Of a stretch of DNA of 64,000 nt, positions 21,891 through 36,899 are shown piece after piece; the first letter of the stretch is position 1; each line of letters opens with the position of its first letter. This stretch comes from Metallyticus violacea (taxonomy: Eukaryota; Arthropoda; Insecta; Mantodea; Metallyticidae). The translations under genes and the position numbers were made by a program. The stretch covers positions 48,470,501 through 48,534,500 of the forward strand of contig CM060842.1 of assembly GCA_030762175.1 (NCBI GenBank), read 5' to 3'. The notes beneath the pieces are model-generated. The model saw only the letters and a list, made by a program, of their open reading frames with translations, searched no databases and was not told where the DNA came from.

Positions 21891-23879
21891 TAGTCTCAAA
21901 ATAAGTTTTTGACCAGAGGCAACACCATTCCCAAATATTCTGGATATCACCTCTTATAGGCCACATCAAAGTTTCTGAAATATGCTTAATATTTTTACTA
22001 TCATTCAATAATGAACCTGTCACATTCCTTTTTGGTAAATTTATCTTGAGATTTTCCAATTAAGCATTCAGCCTTTTCAGCTTGGACTAAAATTTCTTGT
22101 TGTAAATCCATCTTTGCTATCAACAATAACATAGAAAAACTACATTATCTCCGGCGATACAGTGTCATAAAAGTAGAATAAAAGGAGACATTGACTTGAG
22201 TAATTCATTAGAAAATAAACGTTAATTTTCTTTTATAATCCTAGTATATATATTTAAAAAAAGGGGAGAGAGAGAGAGAGAAAGAAAAGAAAAAAGAAAA
22301 GCAAATGAAATTCATTTATAATATATTATTATAGCTAAGAAACAGCATCTGCAAAAATATAAGGAAAGGGGGTTACTTAATAGCAAGGCTTAGATGTGCA
22401 CCCAATTTTTTTGGCACCTGCTATTTAGAAGCTTATGAACGAGACACATGTTTCTTTGCAAACTTTAAAATAGGCTATATGTGTGACAATGTTAATTAAA
22501 AATGGTTATACTACCAAAGAATTGAGGTCATTGGTCAAGTGCGCGGGTGTATCATGCAGTACCAACATCTCAATTTATGAAGTCTCGAGAACCTAACTTT
22601 ATTTATTATTACATACATTAAAAATAAATTTTTACATATTTGGCAAGTGTCTCATTAAGGATATTCTTGAAAAATACACAGTATGAGTAAACCATTTTAT
22701 GGAATTTTTTAAAAAAAATTATTTATTGTCTCTTTGATTACATTGGTCTTTCTGCAATGTCTGTAGATTGAATGTGAATACTGTAGGTGTTAAGTCTGTA
22801 GTTAAGAATGGAATGAATTAATGAGGTGCAAATGAGCTCTAAGTCCTTGTTGCCTTATAGCTATCTGACATTCACTGACACTTTTACATGCACAAACTTG
22901 AAAGGCACTTAGCTGCATACATTCACAATCATAGGAACATATACAACTTAAAAGTCATCCTTAATATTTCTAATGTATATACTACACAAGAAGGAAATAC
23001 AAGCATAGGGATGGAGGTTAAACTTACAAAAACCCTTTAATCCCAAGCAATAAGGTGCTCTAACCACAAATAAATTTAAAAGAAAAAGTGCGTGTTGTAA
23101 TCAAAGAACTACCTGATGCAGAGAATACTGCATGACACACATCTCAGGTGAACAATATGAAATATTAGCAAAGTAAACAAAAATTTGGTAAAAAGTTATG
23201 AAAATAAGTTACAACACAATCACTGACAAGAAAATAAATAATTGAAAAAATTGAGGGGGTAGTAAAGCTCCAAAAAGAAGGAAAAGCATTGTAAGGCTCT
23301 AGTCAATTTATTTTAGACAGTCTTTATGCACATTATCTTGAAAATTGTTACTTGTTGAAATTTTTCTACGGGAACTTCCAACAAAGATTAATTTAGTAAA
23401 CAGGGTTATATTCAAGATCTCATAGTAATGCACTCCTATGAATGATGTTTCCTCTTTTCATAACCATGATATCTAATAGAGTTTGAGGGACAGAAAATAA
23501 TTAATTCTGAGCAATTATTAAAAGTCTTTTTCATAAGAAAGCTTAAAATTAAAAGAATCACAATGAACATTTTACATAATTAAGGAAAATAAAGTTGGGG
23601 GATAAAACAAGTGTATTTCCATTTTCATTATATGAGAATGATCTAAATAAGTGTATCCAGATCAAAATCAGAGTCACTGGGAGCAAGTGCAACAACATAA
23701 ATATACATTTATCACGAATGTTAATACAACATAAATAGAAAACATATATTTAAAAATTTAATAAAGATATTAGTAAAACACTGCAAACTGGGCAGAAAGG
23801 GAACTCAAGACTTCAAAATTTAATGTAGAATTTGAGAAAGATAGAACAGATATTTTTGTGATAAATACAATAGTAAATA
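21891..23879. other. Intron DNA, nothing recognised
   Basis: AT-rich intron 8. A GA-rich simple repeat lies at about 22264-22300. No coding or repeat family recognised in the rest. Confidence 0.5.
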
Positions 23880-25450
23880 AATTAGTATGAAAAGAGGATA
23901 ATTATATATATTTTTTGTTGATTCTGAAAAAGCTTTGACTACAAAGGAGTAAAATATTTATAAGAACATTACAAAGAATTTACACCAATAATTTTTGTAT
24001 TAAGATATTTAATGATATGGTAACAAACTATTTTAAATTGGTTTAAGATAAGGATGTAAATTATGTCCTTTATTCTCAAAATTAATTAACTAGTTTGTCT
24101 CAGAAGAGGTTATAAGGTCCTATATTATTTAATTTGTATATTGATGATATTTCAGGTAGATTTATAAAGCCAATAATATAAAATAAAGTTATCCCTGGGT
24201 TGCCTTTTGCAGATGATTTAGTTACAGGTTCAATTATGGGAGATATATGGTGAATGAGTGAAAGTAATGTCAGTGGATTTTGGAAAGAAGTGAGACAGAC
24301 AGAGGGTAGAAGCTACAGAGAAACAAGAGATTTGGGCTAGCTTAGAGGATAAAAGTTCTTTAGATTTATATAAAATAGTTAAAAAGAAATTGTGAACAAG
24401 GGAAATGTATAGATATTTGTGATCAATTTCGAAGAATAGGTATTGCATGGATGCGTACAGGGGTATTATTTCTCAAAGGATTAAGAATAAATTTTATAAA
24501 AGGATACATTATCTGTGGGAAAGTGGATAGTGTTTTCCATTGTCTAATAGCAGGTGAAATGGTTAAAAGGTGGAGGGATAGTATCTGGGATGAAAAATGG
24601 GATAAACTACAAGATATAGTAACAATTAAAATGTTATCAGATATGAATATATAAAAAATAAATGAGATTTGAGAATTCTTAAGAAAAGTAAGGGATATGC
24701 GGAGAAGTATAAGAAAGGAGCTTGAGGGCACACACAGTTTTTAAAATGGTAATTCAATTTAGGGGTTTCTTACCATACATATAACCTGGTGATTAATGTA
24801 TGGGAGAACCTTAGTTTTGGTACAACAAAATTCTTAGATATTTTGTTTATGTGAATTTAATTGCAATGTTGTTTGCTAAGTTCATTCATACATACAGGTT
24901 CAATAATTAATGTGGGATCAAAGAACAAACTCAAGTTATATGTAGTTTTTGTAAAGAACAGCATTTCTATATTAATATAAGAAATCTAAATATGTGATAG
25001 AAATTCAGGAAATGACATGACACTAGGAAGGAGAAAAAAAGTAAGATTATGTAGTAATGGAGATTGGAATGAGCTAAAGAATTAGGTAACAGGAAAGCTG
25101 CTGGGAAAAGGCCAGGAATGGTTGGAGAGTGTTTATGTATTTCCAGTTGATAGAAAAACGCTATGTTGGGTAGAAATGGGGGGATCAATTATTGCCTAAT
25201 GTCAATTTGATTCATTGGAATTCCAGTTCCAGTCTGCCAAAAGCTTTACTTCTGCTCAAGCAGATTTTAGGATGAAGAGATAATAATTGGAAAACAATGG
25301 AAATGTTGAAAGTATTGGTCGGGGTGAATAGGTTAGAGGAGGAAAATATATCAAATGAAAATGTCTGATTTAAGGCTAAAATAAAGACCAAGGCCAGCAT
25401 AATTAAGACTTTGGGAAGGATTGGTAAGGGAAAAATAGTGAATGATAGAG
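23880..25450 (+). mobile_element. Non-LTR retrotransposon, degenerate reverse transcriptase
   Basis: FVDSEKAFD near 23932 fits reverse transcriptase motif A. LFNLYIDDI near 24125 and LPFADDLVTGS near 24198-24230 fit the following motifs, with ADD as the catalytic box. Near 24925 a zinc-knuckle-like ICSFCKEQH is readable. Heavy frameshifting prevents assignment to a clade. Confidence 0.6.
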
Positions 25451-25489
25451 AAAAAAAGAAAAAGTATCTTGGAAAGAAATTATATTAAC

Positions 25490-25560
25490 ATCATACTATG
25501 ATTTCAATTATATGATTGGCTTTACTGTACAAGTTTCAATTAGCATCTCTAGTTTATATT
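25490..25560 (+). repeat. Family A Penelope terminal repeat fragment
   Basis: TATGATTTCAATTATATGAT, then TGGCTTTACTGTACAAGTTT and CAATTAGCATC, as at 6590-6650. Confidence 0.65.
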
Positions 25561-26697
25561 AACATGTTCAATATTTGGAGAGGATAATATCTGACACAGT
25601 TTATCAGAATGTAATGCTCTAGATTATTGAGAAATAATAATATATTTATTTTACCTGGAAAGGTTAAGACTGTAAGGCCCTCTCTTCCACTTCAACAATT
25701 ACAATAAAGTTAATGGCATTAAAAATTTGAGCATAGAACTTGTTAAATCCTGTTCCAAATAAATAAACTTCAAACAATGTATTAAATTGTTGCTGTGACT
25801 GCCAGTCTTTGATATGAGATGGCAGAGAGCTCCAGAGATGAGTAGCAACAACTGTGAAGAATGAAGTGAAGTAAGAGGTGCATGTAAGGGTGTAGAGAAA
25901 ATGGAATTGTTATTTGATCGGGTGTTTTAATTACAATGAGAAAATAAGGAGTAAAATCGGTCGAAAGACAGTGCACAAAGTAGGTGCATAGAATTTGATG
26001 CAGAAGAATGAGTGAGTGCAACTTCCTTCAAGCATCCAGTTGGCGCAAGGTTAACCATTCAAAAGCTGGAGTGATAATGATCTGATTTACATACATTACA
26101 TTGCAAATACATAGTCTTTGTCCAAGATTTGTTGTGATGTCAGCTAACAGAAATAAATGGTATCTGGAGTAATTGAGTTATCACCAACAGCAGTAGTTCA
26201 GAATAACTTGCTGAATTTGAGTGTAGAGAAAAAAATGCTTAGAATTAAGAAGTTATTTAGGGACAATGAGAAAGAAATAGTTGAAGTGAAATGTGAGGAA
26301 ATCTACAGGTAATGGTTTTGATTATGTAGATGAATCCAATATCCTGATAACCAGTGTTACAGATATTTAATCAAAAGAAAATCAACCACTAAATTCCGAT
26401 TAAATGTTGGTATAAAGATATGTAATTAATAATACAAAACTGTATGGGATGATAGGTTTAAATACAGAGTATTTAAATTGCTTAATGCTGTAAACTGTAT
26501 TTTACTTTGAATTTTTTTATATTGAATAATTTCATTCATATAAGATAAAAATTCAGAATGATTTTGGCAAATTAGAGTTAAAAATAATATGTCTACAATT
26601 GTTAACTGAAGTACACGCAAATCATAGAAATAGAACACAAATCAATGAAAAATAACCCATTAAACTTAAGAGATTAAAAAGCTTGAAAATAACGAAC
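25561..26697. other. Intron DNA, nothing recognised
   Basis: AT-rich sequence running up to the exon 8 donor; no supported feature. Confidence 0.5.
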
Positions 26698-26997
26698 CAG
26701 GTTGTCATATGTGGATGCTCTCTCTCTGACCAGGCGCTGTACCTGATTCGTCAGCTGATTGTTGAAAGTCAGTGTGACATTGCCATTTGAGCTTGGTACG
26801 AAGTTTGCAACAAGAGGTGGAGCTTGCTGTGCAGCTTGATGATGAGAACTTGAACCAGAGCTATTGTAGCCATTGCGTCGGCAAACCTCCATCATCTGTA
26901 CACTTGCCTTGACATTGTTGCAATGAGCATAGTCCACCAGATGGGCCAGTGTCACAAAGGCATGATTTAATGCTTCACCAGGAGTTATTCGCCTTTC
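26698..26997 (-). CDS. Hipk: Hipk coding exon 8, end of kinase domain and start of regulatory tail (residues 485-584)
   Basis: Begins ERRITPGEALNHAFVTLAHL, the last kinase helices, then LVDYAHCNNVKASVQMMEVC, as in other HIPKs. A Ser/His/Gln-rich linker follows, then VPSSNGNVTLTFNNQLTNQV and RLVRERASTYDNL. The donor is CTG|GTTCGT (GTTCGT is a weak match to consensus). Without splicing, the frame runs on only to 26674. It joins exon 9 as YDNL-YQLYNG, a junction typical of insect Hipk. 300 bases, phase 0-0. Confidence 0.95.
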
Positions 26998-27886
<889 letters not shown>

Positions 27887-28014
27887 TTACGCAGAATTAG
27901 TTCATTTGATACCTAACAATAATCACATGTACCATGGTATACTAAAAAAATCCAATATTAAGAGTGTATTAACTAGCACAAAACATTCCTTTTCTTTATT
28001 CAAATATATCCATT

Positions 28015-28110
28015 ACTCACTGGCCTTGCAGTGCAGTTGGTAGTTCCTGCCTCTGTGCTTAGGGTCCTTGGGTTCAGTTCCCAGATGGGTGTAAGAATAT
28101 TTTCTTTGAT
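28015..28110 (+). repeat. tRNA-like SINE head
   Basis: GGCCTTGCAGTGCAGTTGGT (A-box-like) and GGGTTCAGTTCCCAG (B-box-like) about 45 bases apart. The body beyond is not recognisable. Confidence 0.45.
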
Positions 28111-28479
28111 ATGAAGATTTCTTTTCATGTCTAAAAGTATGGTTTATGAATGAGAGGCATGCTTGTGTGTGTCCAATAATGTATTAGTAAAATTGAGCTC
28201 TACTGTATGGCACTTATAAGTAGCAGTTAAACGACCTCCTTTTCATCCTAATTTTCTCACCAAGATGTAGGGCATGATCTAATAGTGCTTTATCTCATAA
28301 AAAGTTTAAAGGGATAAGTTAGAATATCTGATGAAAGATACATAAACTTCGTCTCTCTTGCATATACACCAAACACCATATCTTAAGATCAGCATTTACA
28401 TTGCAAATAGATCATGTTTAAAATAAGGTGTTAAAACTTAAAGAATTTGGAGATATTAAAGTCTTGACAAATCAGTTAT

Positions 28480-28560
28480 ATAATCACTAATCTTATTTTG
28501 ATTTAAAGTAAAACACTAAAAATCATGTCGTCACATTAAAACTCTCTTTAAGTTTCACAA
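28480..28560 (-). repeat. Family D repeat fragment
   Basis: Reverse complement of about 41135-41215: TTTGTGAAACTTAAAGAGAG, TTTTAATGTGACGACATGAT and a CTTTAAATCAAAATAAGAT end. See 41060-41245. Confidence 0.75.
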
Positions 28561-28569
28561 ACACATGAG

Positions 28570-28984
28570 TCTCATGAGTCTACTTTTATTGTTAGTCTAT
28601 TATTCCATAGAGTATTTGAATACTATAGCCATGAAATGGAGAACAAACAGATAAAGCATTTTATTATGCTACTTTCAAGTGTAATGTAATTCTTTATGTT
28701 GAAAAAAATTGTAACAGCAGGAAAAAAGTTCAATGTAGCTGTCAGCAATGTTAACAGAAATTGGCATTATTTGCAACTAAAGCTAGCAGGAAGAAATTCA
28801 CTGGTCATTGCAAAGGAAGACATCCTGAAACTGAAGAAAAAGTTTTGGAATTCATACATAAAAGAAGGAAGAATGGGCAACCTGTGACTATGACACCTTA
28901 AGAAATATCTTTTTCTTCTGTGACCTATGACAACTATCCTCGCAACAGCACAAGTGATGGGGTTTGTTCTTTGTGCTCCAAGAT
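28570..28984. other. Intron DNA, nothing recognised
   Basis: Short open frames at 28696-28887 without similarity. Confidence 0.4.
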
Positions 28985-30170
28985 GTAACAATAGTCCATT
29001 TACTACTTAAATGTAAATTGGAAGTTGCACAGTGAAACTAATCATATTAATTGATATCATTGTATGATTCAGTTGAACTACACACTCTTAAAGCTTCACT
29101 TACTTTTCATAAATGTATGGAACCGGTTTCGAGAACTTTTAGTTCCCATCTTCAGCCAGGCTAAAGTTCAACTGTCGGATCGTTCGTTGAGCTGTGGGAA
29201 TGTATATTCTGCTCTGGTGGCGGTGTGATAAACTTATAGTTTATGTTTTCATCCCCGACAATGTCGAAGTTCATTATGCTGTCTTTGTATTTGTAGATGT
29301 AGATTTTCTCCCAGGTTGCTAATTCCATAGGTCCTTGTACTGATTTTAATAATTTTGCTTTATTTATTATGTCATGATTTTGTGTTCAAAAATGATATGC
29401 TACTGCTGATTTCTCTATTTGCTTGTACTTTATGTTCCTGAAATGTTCCTTTAACCGTGTGCCTATGTTTCTCTTTGTTTTTCCAATGTAGATTTTTTCA
29501 TATTCTGCACAGTTTATTTTGTAAATGCCTGATTTTTCTTCTTGTGGAATACTGTCATTACCATTATCTATCAGTAAGTTTTTTTACATTAAACTATTAA
29601 TCGGTGCCAACCTGATATTAAAATCTTTAAGAATATTCTGAAATTTTTTGGTGGCCCATGGATATGTGAATTTTTTAAAAATTAGTTTATCTTTTGTTGC
29701 TGAAAGTGTTGTGGTTTCTTTGATATGTTTTTGTCTCTTGAATTTCTGCACCTTTTTATGTACTAGTTCTTTTTTAAAACCACTTTTAACTGCTGTTTCT
29801 TCTATTTGTTTGTATTCATTAAAATATTCTTCTTTGCTAATTTGTAGGTTAACTAGCCGGTGTGTTAAACTGTTAATTATTGCATGTTTGTGCACTGTGG
29901 GGTTAAAACTGTCAGCTTTGATGTGATTATCTGTGCGTGTATTCTTTCTGTATATTCCAAATTTAAGATTTTCTTGGCATTTCATTATTTTAATATCCAA
30001 GAATGGCAGTATGTTATCTGTTTCTATTTCGTATGTAAATGATGTGTTTATATCTTGTATATTCAGAAGGTTTAAGGCATCACAAATGAGTTTTTTGTTA
30101 ACTATGGCAAATATATTGTCTACATATCTGTACCATACCTTAAATATGTATAGAAATGCTGTTTTGATGT
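28985..30170 (-). mobile_element. Penelope-like retroelement, 5'-truncated, minus copy of a head-to-head pair
   Basis: A 219-codon open stretch (30243-29584) holds KVWYRYVDNIFAIVNKK (catalytic YVDD altered to YVDN), LPFLDIKIMKCQENLKFGIY, HKHAIINSLTHRLVNLQI and KETTTLSATKDKLIFKK. After one stop come GIYKINCAEYEKIYIGKTK (GIY-YIG), LKEHFRN and LATWEKIYIYKYKDS. It ends with a hammerhead-like motif (29121-29155) and a family A terminal repeat. Nearly intact, so a recent copy. Confidence 0.88.
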
Positions 30171-31078
30171 GTGATTGGCTAAAAACAAGTGGAATTAATG
30201 ATACACACATAAAAGAATACCTCAAACTTACAGAAATTTGCATAAACCAAGCCTTTTTTTACTTTTAAAGGAAAATTTTATAAACAACAAGCAGGACTAA
30301 CAATGGCCAGCCCCCTATCTCCTTTTCTAGCTAACCTCTTCATGAGTAGATTTGAAACAAAGGTGCAGAGATTCAAGAGACAAAAACATATCAAAGAAAC
30401 CACAACACTTTCAGCAACAAAAGATAAACTAATTTTTAAAAATTCACATATGGACCATGGACCACAAAAAAATTTCAGAATATTCTTAAAGATTTTAATA
30501 TCAGGTTGGCACCAATTAATAGATTTAATGTTAAAAACTTACTGATAGATAATGGTAATGACAGTATTCCACAAGAAGAAAAAAGAGGTATTTACAAAAT
30601 AAACTGTGCAGAATGTGAAAAAATCTACATTGGAAAAACAAGAGAAACATAGGCACAAGGTTAAAGGAACATTTCAGGAACATAAAGTACAAGCAAATAG
30701 AGAAATCAGCAGTAGCATATCATTTTTGGACACAAAATCACGACATAATAAATAAAGCAAAATTATTAAAATCAGTACAAGGACCTACGGAATTAGCAAC
30801 CTGGAAGAAAATCCGCATCTACAAATACAAAGACAGCATAATGAACTTCGACATTGCCGGAGATGAAAACATAAACTATAAGTTTATCACACTGCCACCA
30901 GAGCAGAATATACATTCCCACAGCTCAACAAATGATCGGACAGTTGAACTTTAGCCTGGCTGAAGATGGAAACTAAATGTTCTCAAAACCGGTTCTATAC
31001 ATTTATGAAAAGTAAGTGAAGCTTTAAGTGTGTGTAGTTCAACTGAATCATACAATGATATCAATTAATAGTCCATTT
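30171..31078 (+). mobile_element. Penelope-like retroelement, plus copy of the head-to-head pair, internally deleted
   Basis: Starts at SGINDTHIKEYLKLTEICIN, reaches SPFLANLFMSRFETK and then jumps directly to VQRFKRQKHIKETTTLS (about 30358). The catalytic box and the rest of the reverse transcriptase are deleted. GIYKINCAECEKIYIGKTR follows near 30585-30645. The tail (30930-31078) holds the hammerhead-like motif at 30960-30994, with GAAAC changed to AAAAC, and a family A end almost identical to the minus copy. Confidence 0.88.
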
Positions 31079-32559
<1,481 letters not shown>

Positions 32560-33800
32560 TCTGTTCACAAAATGTTTTGATGCAAACCATGTCTGTTTGA
32601 AGAGCAGATAATAATGATGAATGTAAACATGGATTTATTCTCCCTTTCCCTTTCCTTTAAGTCTTCAAAGAATATTACAGTTTTAACATTTCCTTTTTTC
32701 ATTGAAAGTGTTGTGGTTTCTTTAATCATTTTTTGCCTCTTGAATTTCGGTACTTTTTTGTGCACTAGTTCTTTGTTATAACCATTTTTAACTGCTGTTC
32801 TTTCCATTTGTTTGTATTCTTTAAGGATTCTTCTTTGCTAATTTTCAGGTGAACTAGTTGATGTGTTAAATTGTTGATAACTGCATGTTTATGCATTGAG
32901 GTGTTAAAACCGTCAGCTTTGATGTGATTGTCTGCATGTGTATTCTTTCTGTATATTCCAAATTCCAGGTTTTCTTGATATTTCATTATTTTTATGTCCA
33001 AGAAAGGTAACAAGTTATCATTTTCAGTTCTGTATGTGAATGATATGTTTGTATCTTATAAATTCAGAAGTTTTATGGCTTAATCGATGACGTTTTGGTT
33101 GACTATGACAAATATATCTTGTTTACTGAATTTTTCTTTTTTATTACTTTTAACATCTTTTCTGATTTGATTCTAACTAATTCTTTTTCTTTGTTGTTAA
33201 ACCCTTCAATAGCTACTTCTAAATCTACCAAATAATCTTCTATTTTATTGGAGTATTGGACACAAGTTTTCAGGCCTTTATTTAAAAAAGCCAATTCTTC
33301 TTTCTTGAGAAGTTTCTTTTGATAGATTTTGCACAAAATTCTGTTTAGGTTCTGGATTTTTTTATTCTTAGCTTTATGATTTACATTTTTAAGTTTCTTT
33401 TTTGAGTGCTGACTTTTTTGTTTACTCGATGTTTTATGTGTTCTCAAGCTGTTCTGATTTAGTAGTCTCATGCTATGTTTCCTAACCTCTTTGAAATCTT
33501 TAAGTATTTTTCATAAAGTTTTAGATCTATAATTGCCAAACTTGTGTAATGCTTTGCCTTTTAAGTAAATTATTTTTTTCTCTGCGGCTAATTGCTCGCG
33601 ACTGTGATGGTTATACTTGACAGTTTTTCATACGAAATTTGGGCATATTTTATGTTTTAAGCACAGGTTTAAAAAAACAAATATCTGCTGAAATTAAACT
33701 GCTTTTTCCTTTTAATTTTATATATTCCTTAATTTCTCTTTTCAAATTATGAAAGTTGCATTTGAAGTTCAGTAAACAAGCATATAGGGAACACTATAAA
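32560..33800 (-). mobile_element. Penelope-like retroelement, minus copy, internally deleted and 3'-truncated
   Basis: The 5' part is present: KALHKFGNYRSKTL near 33555, then a 122-codon frame (33471-33103) with LLKKEELAFLNKGLK and IEDYLVDLEVAIEGFNNKEK, the usual N-terminal region of Penelope proteins. Near 33110 it jumps to the end of the reverse transcriptase (FVIVNQNV, LPFLDIKIMKYQENLEFGIY, ADNHIKADGFN). It then breaks off after KETTTLS near 32700. The reverse transcriptase core and the endonuclease are missing. Confidence 0.82.
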
Positions 33801-33820
33801 ATTGTTCAATGAAAAAAATG

Positions 33821-34117
33821 TATTTAAAATTATATACTATGGGTAACTTATTTACACACTTCACTTACTATGTTTTTCCAACTTAGAAGAACATAAAAAG
33901 TGAAGTGTGTAAATAAATTACTCATAGTGTATCATTTTAAATATAATAGCATCACTGTAAACAGTTTAAAATATTATACATATAAGTTATATAAGACGCA
34001 CAGTCTTAACGAACTTAGAAAAACAGAGTCAGTGAGGTATGTAAATAAGTTACCCATAGTGTATCATTTTAAATATAATAGCTTCATGTAAACAGTTTCA
34101 AATATTATACAATTAAG
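33821..34117. repeat. Penelope terminal repeats: inverted arms plus tandem copies
   Basis: Inverted arms at 33821-33864 and 33900-33943 (44 bases each, few mismatches) separate the two PLEs. A direct repeat with a 132-base period starts at AACTTAGAA (33881 and 34013) and includes CATAGTGTATCATTTTAAAT in both copies. Tandem terminal repeats with an inverted extra piece are typical of Penelope-like elements. Confidence 0.85.
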
Positions 34118-34119
34118 AA

Positions 34120-35345
34120 AAAGATATAGTTTATACAAAAGCCGACAAAGGGAAGAGAACAGTATTGTTAGATAAAGAAGAGCATTATAATAGAATGCAA
34201 GATTTGTTAAATAAAAAGGAATATGTTCTGATCCATTCAGATCCATTGAAGGAATGCATTAATTCAGTCAATGAGGCTCTAAAAAATTGCAGTTATCCCA
34301 AAAGGAACAAAATATATAAAACAGAACAACTCTATATTAGCGAAAATATATGGTTTACCAAAAATTCACAAGATTCGAAATGGGATGTGAAACATCATTA
34401 AAGATATTAATACACATTCATATTATTTAGCAAAATGGCCAGCTGATAGATTTAAGACACTACCTAAATTTCAAAGCAGGAATATAAATAATTCATTTCA
34501 GTTAGTAGAAAAAATTAGGGACATAAAATTGCAACCTTCTGACACATTAATATCTTTCGATGCAGAATCGCTGTTTCCAAGCATACCGAAAGATTAACTC
34601 CTAATTTATCTGCAAGACTGGCTAAGAACAAGTGGAATTAATGATGCACACATAAAAGAATACATTAATCTCATAGAAAGTTGAATAAACCAATCCTACT
34701 TTTCTTTCACAGGCAAATTTTATAAACGAAAATCCGGACTTACTCTGGGTAGTTCCTTGTCTCCATTTTTAGCTAACCTCTTCATTAGCAAACATTGACT
34801 CAGCTTTCCTATACATATTTAAAATATGATAACAGATATGTCAACGATATATTTGTCATAGTCAACAAAAAAGTCATCAATGAAACCATAAAACTTCTGA
34901 ATATACAAGACACAAACATTTCATTGACATACAAAACTGAAAATGATAACTTGTAACGTTTCTTGGACATAAAAATAATGAAATGTCAAGAAAACCTGGA
35001 ATTTGGAATATACAGAAAGAAGTTACACGCAGACATCACATCAAAGCTGACGGTTTTAACACCTCAATGCACAACAAGCAGTTATCAACAACTTAACACA
35101 TCAGCTAGCTAACCTCAAAATTAGCAGAGAAGAATACCTTAAATAATACAAACAAATAGAAAGAACAGCGGTTAAAATGGTTATAACAAAGAACTAGTAT
35201 ACAAAAAGTACAGAAACCGGTTCTACATATGTAAACAAGTGGAGCAAAAGCATATTACTTTGACTCATTGACACAATGATCTTAATATATGATTAGCTTC
35301 ACTGTGCAATGTTCCAATTAACAATTTTAGTTAAAGTTTAATATT
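34120..35345 (+). mobile_element. Penelope-like retroelement, plus copy with 5' region
   Basis: KADKGRTVLLDKEEHYNRMQ (34138 on) and KIYGLPKIHKIRNG (near 34343) are the diagnostic N-terminal reverse transcriptase blocks of Penelope-like elements. Then come LISFDAESLFPSIPKD (near 34550), SGINDAHIKEYINLIES, LTLGSSLSPFLANLFIS, NRYVNDIFVIVNKK (catalytic YVDD altered to YVND), RFLDIKIMKCQENLEFGIY and ISREEYL. It breaks off near 35210 and jumps to ACCGGTTCTACATATG, then a family A end to about 35340. The endonuclease is deleted. Confidence 0.85.
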
Positions 35346-35444
35346 ATTTTTATTATAATGTTGTCTTCTTTTTCAAGGAGTTCTTTGCATTTATCACTAA
35401 AATTTATAAATAAAAAATTTTTTTTCTTTCTTTTAATAATTTTA

Positions 35445-35657
<213 letters not shown>

Positions 35658-35824
35658 TCAATAGAGAAAATATTAATTACATTCCACACGTTATACAGTT
35701 TTAAAAAAAAAAAATCTTGTAAAGCATGAATGTGGTTTTATACCCTCATCATACTGCAATGTTAAATGATACATTCTGTCTTAAAAACAAGTGTATCCTA
35801 TTTAAAAATTTTTAAAAATTGTAA

Positions 35825-36115
35825 AAACTTAAAAAAAATTTTCATATGGAACTAACACAGTGAAGCTCACATAAATTAAATCTGTTGTCTAACACTCTTC
35901 ATGCTTCACTAAGCTTAAAAATATTCGGCACTGGTTTCAAAGATACGTTATCTCCATCTTAGGCCGTGGACAACTGGTGTACAAGGCTGTTGTTATGCAG
36001 TATAAGAAGCAATGTTGATGGCAGAAGATGGAGATAACGTATCTTTGAAACCGGTATCAAATATTTTTAAGGTTAGCGAAGCATGAAGAGTGTTAGATGA
36101 CATTTAATTTAAGTG
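35825..36115. mobile_element. Palindromic cassette, family B, hammerhead-like motif in each arm
   Basis: Arms 35872-35960 and 36025-36111 are nearly perfect reverse complements around a 64-base spacer. Each arm holds the motif: plus 36022-36056 (CAGAAGATGGAGATAACGTA, then GAAACCGGTA) and minus 35928-35960 (GAAACCAGT). The outer part ends GTGTTAGA and GCTTCACTGTGTTAGTTCCA (minus strand, from about 35865), as in other family B copies. Confidence 0.82.
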
Positions 36116-36899
36116 TATCCTAGTGAAGCCTACTGCCTACTGATGCCTACTGATCATCATTCTCCTTACTAGGGACAGAAAAGTTTCCAAAAATTCAATT
36201 ATAGAGAAATATTTTAGCAAATGCAAACTACATTTCAAAACACAGGTAAATAAGAAACATGGATACACGTGTGCATTTCAGGAGTTTTTCATAATACTAA
36301 ATCTTCTATATAGGCTTACAAAGAAAAACAGTACTTAAGCTGGAAAGGGGATCAGATGTCAAAACCATGTAAGATCATGCTCATAATTTAAAGCACGATT
36401 AATTTATTTACAGTTCCATGAGCTAAGGTCATGAATTTTTCTTATCTGACTGATCTCTTCAACCTTTGCCTAAATACAGGTTTGTGTGAAAGAAAAATAT
36501 CCATTTCTTTTCAAATTAACATAATGCCATCACGTATTTAAGTTGAAAGCAAGCAAAATTGTTGTTTTTCAGTATGGGCTGTTGTTGCAACAAAGATCAT
36601 TCAAGGACTCCATTAAACATGCTGCCAATTTATAAGACAGCTAATCATTTAATATAACAATTGCACCATCTTTTTTTATCTAAGAACTTAAAATTACACA
36701 TATACACAAAAACTTTGTATACAAGATACTACCCAAAAGTTGCCAAAATATATCAATTAATAATAAGATTACAGGTACGCAGTAATCCCACCTTATAGTG
36801 CTGAGAGGATTATAGCCATAGCAAGCTTCCCATCTATATTGGGAAGCAAGGAAAAAATGATAAATATCAGCATTTCCAATGGCCACTAGCAACCAACCA
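36116..36899. other. Intron DNA, nothing recognised
   Basis: AT-rich intron 4 without repeat or coding similarity. Confidence 0.5.

Noticed and set aside
29648..30268. Two open frames on the plus strand
   Set aside because: They are antisense shadows of the minus-strand PLE reverse transcriptase, apart from the last part, which belongs to the plus copy.
33881..34117. CRISPR-like array because of repeated units with spacers
   Set aside because: Only two 132-base tandem units, in a eukaryotic intron, bordered by PLE coding sequence: terminal repeats.
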